Part shown: piece by piece, positions 52,816 to 59,308 of the stretch
Layout of the letters: each line of letters starts with the position of its first letter
Position numbering within the stretch: the first letter of the stretch is position 1
Assembly (NCBI RefSeq): GCF_003852895.1
Contig: NZ_QUSW01000005.1
Location: forward strand, 496,001-560,000
DNA: 64,000 nt
DNA from: Rhizobacter terrae
Lineage (GTDB): Bacteria > Pseudomonadota > Gammaproteobacteria > Burkholderiales > Burkholderiaceae_C
Reading direction: 5' to 3'
Program-made: the position numbers and the translations under genes
Notes under the pieces: model-generated
Database searches by the model: none
What the model was told of the DNA's origin: nothing
The model's input: only the letters and a program-made list of their open reading frames with translations

Positions 52816-53727
52816 TCAGCCGCCTCGCTTCAGCAAGCGGCATTCGGAGGCCAGCGCCAGCAGGTTCGGGTCGCGTTCGCGCGAGCGCAAGAAGTTCAGG
52901 CCGATCTGCTGGCGCAGCTGGAAGCGTGGTTGCAAGGGGATGAGTTGCACCTTGCCGGCGAGCACGTCGCGCACCCGGCCCGGCAGCAGCGTGCAGCCCA
53001 CGCCGCCGCTGACCAGGTTGATGAGCGTGAAGATGTCGTCCACCTGGATCACGATCCGAGGTGTGAAGCCGGCGATGCGAAAGGCCTGCGCAAATCCTTC
53101 GCGCGTGGCGAACCCGTCCGACAGGGCCACGAAACGCTCATCCGCGCATTGCGCGAGGTCGACTTCGGCCATGTGCGCGTACTTCGAGCCCACCGGGGCG
53201 GCGAAGTCGATGTGGTCGTCGAAGAGCGTCACCGACTCGATGTCGGGTTCGCCGTCGGGGTTGGCCATCAGCGCCACGTCGGCGGCGCCTGAGCGCAGCT
53301 TGCGCAGCAGTTCGGCGTTGGAGCCCATGACCAGTTCGGTCTGCAGGTCGGGGCGGCGTTGCTTCATCCGCGTGACCAAGGTGGGCACGGTCTTCACGCT
53401 CAGCGAGTACAGCGATCCGATGCGGATGCTGCCGGCCGAATAGCCGCCCATTTCGCGCGTGGCCTGGATGCCGTCGTTCATGACTTCCAGAGCGGCGCGC
53501 GCCGAATCGGCGAGCACGCGGGCGGCTTCAGTCGGAAGCAGCTTGCGGCCCTCGTGGCGGAAGAGCGGGCAACGCAGGGCTTCTTCCAGCGAATGCAGCG
53601 CGCGATGCACGCTCACCGTGCTGAGGTCGAGCATCTCCGCCGCGCGCGAGAGGTTGCCCGTTTCCATGAAGGCCAGGAGGATCTCGAGCTTGCGGAAGGT
53701 GATCTCTTCCGTGATGGCGATGCGCAT
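52816..53727 (-). CDS. LysR-family transcriptional regulator, MdcR-like
   Basis: Regulator of 303 residues. The N-terminal winged HTH reads ITFRKLEILLAFMETGNLSRAAEMLDLSTVSVHRALHSLEEALRCPLFRHEGR in pieces, a form I associate with malonate-operon regulators (MdcR-like). The LysR substrate domain (about 95-290) follows. ATG 53727 is chosen; the frame to 53886 is arginine-rich non-coding. It is co-oriented with, and 13 nt upstream of, the GH71/99-like gene. No malonate genes are in the window, though a citrate-lyase-like subunit starts 10 kb away. Confidence 0.9.
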   Translation of the reverse strand: MRIAITEEITFRKLEILLAFMETGNLSRAAEMLDLSTVSVHRALHSLEEALRCPLFRHEGRKLLPTEAARVLADSARAALEVMNDGIQATREMGGYSAGSIRIGSLYSLSVKTVPTLVTRMKQRRPDLQTELVMGSNAELLRKLRSGAADVALMANPDGEPDIESVTLFDDHIDFAAPVGSKYAHMAEVDLAQCADERFVALSDGFATREGFAQAFRIAGFTPRIVIQVDDIFTLINLVSGGVGCTLLPGRVRDVLAGKVQLIPLQPRFQLRQQIGLNFLRSRERDPNLLALASECRLLKRGG

Positions 53728-53896
53728 GCGGCCTCTTTCGAACGGTCGGCACATGCTAGCGGTGGGCGCCGGGACGCTGGTGTGTCCCGGTGCATCGAAG
53801 CAACTCCACTCCCTTGAACGCAGGGTGGGAAAACTACGCAGGTGTCGCGTCAGCGACGCCGCTGCAAGACGGTCAGTGGTACCCATTGGTACCTCG

Positions 53897-56329
53897 TCAC
53901 TTCCAGCCCGGCATCTCGTCGAGCGTGAGCACGTTGTCGGCCCGGTACAGCGCCGGCAGCGAGGACTTGTTGTCGTTGATGAAGTCGGGCCACAGCATCA
54001 CGAAGGTCCACTTGTTCTGTGCCGCCAGCATCGCGGCGGTGGGCATGAACTGGCACTCCGACACAGCGATCGGCTTGCCGCCCGACACCCGCTGCATGGT
54101 GTTGTAGTTCGCCTGCGTCCAGCCGGTGTTGTAGATGTCCAGCGTGGCGAGGTCGAAGTAGGCGCTGCCCGGGTTGTACGCGTCGATCTCCGTGCTCAGG
54201 TTGCTGAAGTCCTGCACGTTCCAGACCCAGATGATGTTGTCCAGGCCCTTGGTCTTGGCGAGGTAGTCGTGGGTGATCTGGTACAGCCGGGCGGTGCCGT
54301 TCGCACCCTTGTGGCAGGCCCACCAGAAGGCGCACTGGTTCATCTCGTGGAAGGGGCGGAACATCACCACCACGCCCGAGTTCTTCAGGTCCTGGAAGTG
54401 CACGGCGAGCTTGTCAAGGCGCTGCAGCCAGGCGTTGTTCAATGATGTCCCGCTGGTGGTCAGCTCCTTGAACTGTGCATCGCTCAGCTTGGCCGGGTGC
54501 GCGCCGCCGATGTCGTCCCACGAGCAGTATTCGTCGCGTGTCGGTGAGCAGGCGTGGTACATCAGCGCCACCATCGCGCCCTTGCCGAACTGCCGCTTCG
54601 CTTCGGTGATGACGGTGCCGCGGTTGTTGACATCGGTGCTACCGAAGCCGAAGTCCGCTCCCCAGAAGGACGAGACGCGCCCGGTGATGGCGGTGATCTT
54701 GTCGGTGTCGCCGGTGGGATTGGTGCTCGCGCTCTTGTTCTCGATGCCGACCATCGCCTTCTTACCGGAGATGCCGGCGATCCAGTCCAGCATGCGCTGG
54801 CGTGTGGCGGCCGTGGGGCTCGTCGTGCCGCCACCGCCGGGTGTCCACGTGCTGGCCTCCAGGGTCCATTGCTGGTTGGTCTGCCCGTTGCAGCTCCACT
54901 GCTGCACATTGGCGCCGTCCGTGGTGAACTGCCCGGCCACGTCGACGCATTTGCCGGAGTGCCTTGCCACGAGGGTGACGCGGCCTTCGGAAGAGGGCAT
55001 GAGCGAGAAGCGCTGGTTCGCTGCGCCGGCATCCGACCACTGCTGCACGTTGGCCCCGTCGCTGGTGTCGGAGCCCCACACTTCCACCAGCTTCTTGCTG
55101 TTGGCGTTGGCAATGCGATAGAACCCGTCGCTGTCGCGGCTGACGTCGAAGGCCTGTGCGCCCGAACCGTTGCAGCTCCACTGCTGCACGTTGCCGCCGT
55201 CGGCGATGGAGGCGCCGGCGACGTCCAGGCACTTGCCGCTGTGGGCTGCCTTGAGCGTGTAGCGGCCGGATGCGACCTCGGTGGCCGCAGCGAAACGCCA
55301 GCGCTGGTTGCTGGTGCCGTCGCAATCCCATTGCTGGACGGCTGCTCCAGCCGCGGTGCTGCGGTTGGCCACGTCCATGCACTTGCCGCTGTGCATGGCC
55401 CTGACCCTGAAGCCGTCGCCATCGGAGAGGAGGGCGAAGCGCTGGTTGCCGTTGGCCGACGGTGCCCATTGCTGAAACAGCGCACCGTTGGACGTGGACA
55501 TGCTGGCGACGTCCAAGGCCTTGCCGCTGAGGACGTCGACGAGGCCATAGGCACCGCTGCCATCGGCGGTCACCTCGAAACGCTGCGACATCGCGCTGGT
55601 GCAGGCAGCCTGCTGGGCCTTGGTGCCGTCGGCCATGCTCGCGCCGGGAATGTCCAGGCACAGGCCGGAGTTCTCCACGCTCAGCGTGTACTGGCCGATG
55701 GGCAGGGCGCCGCGGCCGGCCGATCCGAACGGAACGAGGTAGAACTGCTGCGCACCAGATCCATTGCAGGTCCACTGCTGGATGTTGGCGCCGTCCGACA
55801 GCGAGGCCGACGCCACGTCCACGCACTTGCCGCTACCGCTGTTGACGAGCCTGAAGCGATTGCCCTGCGTGCGGTGAAGCTCGAACCGCTGCGCGTTGGA
55901 GCCGTTGTCGGCCCACTGCTGCACATTGGCGCCGTCCGCCGTCGAGGCGGATGCCACGTCCATCGCCTTGCCGCTGTTGGCGTTGACGAGCCGAAAGACA
56001 TGGGTGGAGGTCTCGGTGAGGTCGAACGCCTGCGCGAGGTTGTTGTTGCAGCCGGTCTGCTGGATGTTGCCGCCGTCCGCCTTGCTCGCTCCCGCCACGT
56101 CGACGCATTTGCCGCTCAGGACATTGACGAGGATGTACCGCCGCGACGGCGTGAGCACCGGCGCTGCCGCCTTGGAGCGTGTCGCGACCGATGAATCGAG
56201 CGTCGCCGGATGGCTGGCATCCATCGCGCCGTCAGCGCTTTTGCCGCCGCCGCAGGCCCACAGGCTGCACAGGGCCATGGCGAGCATGGGGAGGTACGCC
56301 CCGCGGGGGAGGTGAGTGAGAGTGGGCAT
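53897..56329 (-). CDS. GH26 beta-mannanase-like lipoprotein with three ricin-type trefoils
   Basis: Lipoprotein of 810 residues. The N-terminal signal ends in lipobox SLWAC. From about 60 to 500, nine QxW modules (NVQQW and variants) form three ricin B-type beta-trefoils, which is generous for one enzyme. After a Gly/Thr linker comes the GH26 barrel (about 515-810), with acid/base E662 in FRPFHEMNQCAFWW and nucleophile E758 in IAVSECQF. GH26 proteins mostly cleave beta-mannan. The ATG at 56329 follows AGGGAAC; a longer start is possible. The lectins probably bind mannan or galactomannan side chains. Confidence 0.9.
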   Translation of the reverse strand: MPTLTHLPRGAYLPMLAMALCSLWACGGGKSADGAMDASHPATLDSSVATRSKAAAPVLTPSRRYILVNVLSGKCVDVAGASKADGGNIQQTGCNNNLAQAFDLTETSTHVFRLVNANSGKAMDVASASTADGANVQQWADNGSNAQRFELHRTQGNRFRLVNSGSGKCVDVASASLSDGANIQQWTCNGSGAQQFYLVPFGSAGRGALPIGQYTLSVENSGLCLDIPGASMADGTKAQQAACTSAMSQRFEVTADGSGAYGLVDVLSGKALDVASMSTSNGALFQQWAPSANGNQRFALLSDGDGFRVRAMHSGKCMDVANRSTAAGAAVQQWDCDGTSNQRWRFAAATEVASGRYTLKAAHSGKCLDVAGASIADGGNVQQWSCNGSGAQAFDVSRDSDGFYRIANANSKKLVEVWGSDTSDGANVQQWSDAGAANQRFSLMPSSEGRVTLVARHSGKCVDVAGQFTTDGANVQQWSCNGQTNQQWTLEASTWTPGGGGTTSPTAATRQRMLDWIAGISGKKAMVGIENKSASTNPTGDTDKITAITGRVSSFWGADFGFGSTDVNNRGTVITEAKRQFGKGAMVALMYHACSPTRDEYCSWDDIGGAHPAKLSDAQFKELTTSGTSLNNAWLQRLDKLAVHFQDLKNSGVVVMFRPFHEMNQCAFWWACHKGANGTARLYQITHDYLAKTKGLDNIIWVWNVQDFSNLSTEIDAYNPGSAYFDLATLDIYNTGWTQANYNTMQRVSGGKPIAVSECQFMPTAAMLAAQNKWTFVMLWPDFINDNKSSLPALYRADNVLTLDEMPGWK

Positions 56330-56423
56330 GGTTGTTCCCTCTGCGCCGGAAGACATGCGCCCGGCGATGTTTTTGATGTGAGACCGGCGCGTACCGTAGT
56401 GGCAGCGGGCATCGCGATCAATT

Positions 56424-56440
56424 AACGCCGCATCGGCGTT
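56424..56440. repeat. Short hairpin between GH26 and broken glycosidase genes
   Basis: AACGCCG (56424-56430) pairs with CGGCGTT (56434-56440) around CAT. It lies in the 261-nt gap upstream of the GH26 gene and downstream of the broken glycosidase. It may be the terminator of the latter on the minus strand. No other feature was seen in this gap. Confidence 0.35.
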
Positions 56441-56590
56441 GCTTACGTCCAGAGGAACGTTCGAGGGAAAGCACCAAGCCTTTGCTCACGCCTTGTTGCA
56501 GGGCGGGGTGCTTGTTGCCATTCGGGCGAGGAGGGTGCCCGGGCGGCCGCGGTCTGTCCCGCGGACGCTTCAGGAGATAATGGCTGCCGG

Positions 56591-57205
56591 TCAGTTCAGG
56601 AAGAACGTGGCATCCGCCTTGTCCGTCGTCGATGAGGTCGGCCGGATCGGTTCGCTGTACAGCAGCGAGTTGCCGTGCCGCATGAAGTTGCCCGGAAAAT
56701 TGATGGACTCGAAGGACATCTGGTTCGCGTTGGCAAAGCCCACGCGCACGCGCCAGGTGGCATCTGCCTTGAAGAGGTCGGTGCCGTCATTGGCGTCCTT
56801 CCACACCTCGCCATTGCGATGGCGAACGTACTGGCCGGGAAAGTTCACTGACTCGAAGGACACCCCCAGCGGATCGGCCAGGCCCGGCACCATGCGCCAT
56901 TGCGAATCCGCCAGCGGCGACACGTTCGGGTCGATGCGGCCGCGGCTGTCCATGTGGCGGATGTAGCTGCCCGAGAAGGCGGACGCCGCGAAGCGCACGT
57001 TGGCCGGCGTGAACGCGGGGGCGATCACGGCCAGCGGCGTGCGGGCCAGGTTTGGCCCCGACCAGGTGACGTGCATCGACGACGGACCCGTGCCGTGCAC
57101 GTACTCCACGCGGACCGGGTAGTTGGTGTTTGCGCTGAGGTTGATCCCGCCTTGCAGCGTGCCGCGGCCGCCACCGGTCCTGTTCACCACCTGCACGTTG
57201 TTCAC
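56591..57205 (-). CDS. Fragment 3 of broken glycosidase: PA14 remnant and AbfB-type domain
   Basis: 204 residues. The first 60 are the end of a PA14 domain (VNNVQVVNRTGGG, YPVRVEYVHGTGPSSMHVTWSG). The rest is an AbfB/CBM42-like domain with repeated SFESVNFPGQYVRHRNGEV and SFESINFPGNFMRHGNSLL modules. It is in a different frame from fragment 2. The bridging stretch (57368-57240) is readable in frame with fragment 2, placing the shift near 57245. Confidence 0.65.
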   Translation of the reverse strand: MNNVQVVNRTGGGRGTLQGGINLSANTNYPVRVEYVHGTGPSSMHVTWSGPNLARTPLAVIAPAFTPANVRFAASAFSGSYIRHMDSRGRIDPNVSPLADSQWRMVPGLADPLGVSFESVNFPGQYVRHRNGEVWKDANDGTDLFKADATWRVRVGFANANQMSFESINFPGNFMRHGNSLLYSEPIRPTSSTTDKADATFFLN

Positions 57206-57371
57206 CCAGACCCGCGCGACGTTGTCTGCATCGGCGTAGAAGGAAGCTGCAGGTCGCGGTCGGACGGATGGTGCCGTTCCAGCGGATCGAGTAGTTCGTC
57301 TCGTTCACGCCGGCCGAAGCGTCGGGCGAGGCCGTGCCGCGCTCGGTGTTCAGGTCGAAGTCGATCATCGG

Positions 57372-58268
57372 CTAGACCGAGGTCTTCTTCAGCGCGCCGA
57401 AGTTGTCGTTGTAGTACTCGACGTTGAACAGCGGCAGGTTGGCCGTGTTGCCGTTGAGCGCGACCACGTCATTGACCGCCCAGGGGTGGCCGTCCGGATA
57501 GACCACGCCATGGAAAGGCGTCGCGGGCTCCGGCGCACCGTCTGGGTTGCCCCAGGGGAAGCGCGTGTTGGTTCGGCCGATGCCGAACTCCCACATGATG
57601 TAGCCCGTTGAACGGCCCCCGTAGTTCGAGACGATGCCGGGCACGCTCTGGCTGCCGCGGTTCATGCTCTCGGAGTTCAGCACGTTCGGTCCATAGGGGC
57701 CGGGGTAGTCGCCGCCGTAGGGATGGAAGGAGAAGAAGTCCGAGAAGTACCAGCCTTCCCAGATCTGCACTGATGGCGCGCCGATCGGGATGGTGGTGCC
57801 GGTGTCCTGGATCGCGATGCGGGCATCGTTCATCAGGTGGATGGTGCGTTCGCGCTGGGCGCCGAGGGCATTGCAGCCCGGCTCGTTGGCCTGTTCCCAG
57901 AACAGGATGCGGCCATCGGTTTTGAGTGCAGTGACGATCTGCTGGACGTACTGGCGCACACGCGGCTTGTAGCCGTTGAAGTAGTTGTTCTTGACGTTGT
58001 CGCCCGGCGACTGCACCCAGCGGCTGTTGTGGCGGCCGGGAATCGGTGCGCCCTGGTCGCCCAGGTGCGGGTTCGCGTCCCAGCAGTCGTCGAAGAAGAT
58101 CGGCGAGACCTTCATGCCATGGCGTGCGGCAATCTGCAGGAAGTTCTCGAACTTCGACAGCAGGTCGGTGGCATCGTTTTCCCAGAGCAGGTAGTGCGGG
58201 TAGACCGCCACGGTGTTGAAGCCGTAGACCTGGGCATATGACAACTCGCGCTCGACGATGACCGGGTC
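57372..58268 (-). CDS. Fragment 2 of broken glycosidase: GH5-like catalytic barrel
   Basis: In frame with fragment 1 after the amber codon; the first possible start is a TTG at 58244. It resembles GH-A-clan enzymes: YPHYLLWENDATD, MKVSPIFFDDCWDANPH, acid/base Glu in FWEQANEPGCNALG, and a probable nucleophile Glu in GYIMWEFGIGRT. It ends at TAG 57372 after FGALKKTSV. No ribosome site precedes it, so separate translation is doubtful. Confidence 0.65.
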   Translation of the reverse strand, partial: DPVIVERELSYAQVYGFNTVAVYPHYLLWENDATDLLSKFENFLQIAARHGMKVSPIFFDDCWDANPHLGDQGAPIPGRHNSRWVQSPGDNVKNNYFNGYKPRVRQYVQQIVTALKTDGRILFWEQANEPGCNALGAQRERTIHLMNDARIAIQDTGTTIPIGAPSVQIWEGWYFSDFFSFHPYGGDYPGPYGPNVLNSESMNRGSQSVPGIVSNYGGRSTGYIMWEFGIGRTNTRFPWGNPDGAPEPATPFHGVVYPDGHPWAVNDVVALNGNTANLPLFNVEYYNDNFGALKKTSV

Positions 58269-58928
58269 CTAGCTCTGCCACCAGTCGACGTAGTTCACGC
58301 GATCGGTGGGCGTGTAGACCGCGCCCTTCACGCTGGAGAAGTCGAAGCTGCGGATGGCCACGGTGCCGTTGTTGGTGATTGCCACGTTGTTGAAGGTGGC
58401 GTTCGTGCCCATCACGCGCAGGCCCGCCGCGCCCGAGAGGTAGACATCGTCGCCGGCGCTGACCACGCGCACGTTGTTCACCCACACTTCGATGCTCTTG
58501 CCCGAGGACACGAGCTTCAGGTGGTAGAAGGTGTTCGGCGTTACCGTGTAGGGGTAGGAGATGAGCTGCGTCCAGTTGTTGTTGGCACGCCCGACGACCA
58601 CCGCGTTGTTCAGCGTGGACAGGCCGACGTAGTAGCCCGAGTAGGCGTCGGTGCCGGTGCCGAGGTTGCTGGCGCGGAAGATGAAGCCGGCGTCGCCGCC
58701 GGTGCCGACGGCGATGTCGGCCTCCATGGTCGAGCTTTGGTAGTTCGACCCTGCGATCACCGACTTGAAGCCGAGCCCGCTGTTGACGCTGTGGTTGGCG
58801 CCGTTGTGTGTCCAGGCTCCGCCGTAGTCGGTCCAGGTCTGGGCGAAAGCCGGGACCGCTGCATGCAGCAAGGCGAAGCCGATCACTGCGGCAAACAGGT
58901 GCCGCAGCAGTTGCTTGGGTGGAGACAT
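58269..58928 (-). CDS. Fragment 1 of broken glycosidase: signal peptide and concanavalin-like domain
   Basis: 219 residues: Sec signal (ends VPAFAQ), then WTDYGGAWTHNGANHSVNSG and a beta-sandwich of the LamG/DUF1080 type with GDAGFIFRASNLGTG, YSGYYVGLS, NTFYHLKLVSSGKSIEVWVNN and AGLRVMGTNATFNNV. It ends DRVNYVDWWQS at an amber codon. Alone it could still be secreted as a carbohydrate-binding protein, but the reading frame continues in the barrel. Confidence 0.7.
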   Translation of the reverse strand: MSPPKQLLRHLFAAVIGFALLHAAVPAFAQTWTDYGGAWTHNGANHSVNSGLGFKSVIAGSNYQSSTMEADIAVGTGGDAGFIFRASNLGTGTDAYSGYYVGLSTLNNAVVVGRANNNWTQLISYPYTVTPNTFYHLKLVSSGKSIEVWVNNVRVVSAGDDVYLSGAAGLRVMGTNATFNNVAITNNGTVAIRSFDFSSVKGAVYTPTDRVNYVDWWQS

Positions 58929-59203
58929 CTCGTCCTCCGGGTTTGATGGGCGGCACCGCGTCGTGCCTTGTTGTCTCCTGGTGCGGCGCCGGTTCTTGTC
59001 GCGGGCGCTCGCCGTTCAGCCAGTTCTTGGGGGCGCTGGTTGCCGTCTCCTTGGGACGCCATGCCGCGGGCCACGCCAACTTCTCGAACCGGTGACCACG
59101 CAACGCTGTTTGGGCGGCCGCAGTCTAGGGGTAGGCGGTCATGTGTCACCAATGACGATTCGGCCACGTCGCATACGCATTTCGGTATGCATGGCCGGCC
59201 CGG

Positions 59204-59234
59204 CCTGCTCGGTGCGAGGTCTGCACCGAGCAGG
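59204..59234. terminator. Strong hairpin downstream of the di-haem oxidoreductase gene
   Basis: CCTGCTCGGTGC (59204-59215) and GCACCGAGCAGG (59223-59234) pair perfectly over 12 bases with a seven-base loop. It lies 75 nt past the stop of the minus-strand oxidoreductase gene. No U tract follows on either strand. Terminator is the likeliest role. Confidence 0.5.
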
Positions 59235-59251
59235 GACTTTCCGGTCTTTGG

Positions 59252-59267
59252 ATGGAACTGATTCCAT
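59252..59267. promoter_or_regulatory. LacI-like palindrome near the oxidoreductase 3' end
   Basis: ATGGAACTGATTCCAT has perfect six-base arms around CTGA, resembling the GGAA...TTCC operators seen at 19164 and 62407. It sits 324 nt upstream of the broken glycosidase, so a regulatory role for that gene is possible but not established. Confidence 0.3.
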
Positions 59268-59308
59268 TCAGGAGCAGCAGAGCGCCGGGCCCGCTGACCC
59301 TGTCGGAC

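Larger units (their letters stand above)
56591..58928 (-). pseudogene. Multidomain secreted glycosidase (GH5-like) broken by two amber codons and a frameshift
   Basis: Read on the minus strand, one protein is visible across three pieces: signal peptide, concanavalin-like (LamG/DUF1080-type) domain, GH-A-clan barrel, PA14-like fragment and AbfB (CBM42-like) domain. The first two pieces share a frame and are interrupted by TAG at 58271-58269 (WWQS stop DPVIVERE). A second TAG at 57374-57372 (KKTSV stop PMIDFDLN) ends the barrel. Near 57240-57255 the PA14 strand jumps frame, from RWNGTIRPTATCSF to the YADADN-like continuation. Each change falls within recognisable sequence that continues afterwards, so this looks like a recently inactivated gene or clustered assembly errors. 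Confidence 0.75.
58929..59308. other. Intergenic region upstream of the broken glycosidase
   Basis: 380 nt without a supported gene. It should contain the promoter of the broken glycosidase near its left end and the 3' end of the di-haem oxidoreductase transcript near its right end. Two structured elements are listed separately: a 12-bp hairpin at 59204-59234 and a palindrome ATGGAACTGATTCCAT at 59252-59267. Nothing else stood out. Confidence 0.6.

Noticed and set aside
54554-56194. 546-codon plus-strand frame opposite the ricin-repeat region
   Set aside because: Repetitive because the true gene on the minus strand is repetitive; no independent support.
58269-58271. Genome-wide amber recoding suggested by in-frame TAG codons
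   Set aside because: TAG terminates several intact genes in this window, including the RTX gene, which ends in two TAGs; local gene damage or sequence error explains the data better.
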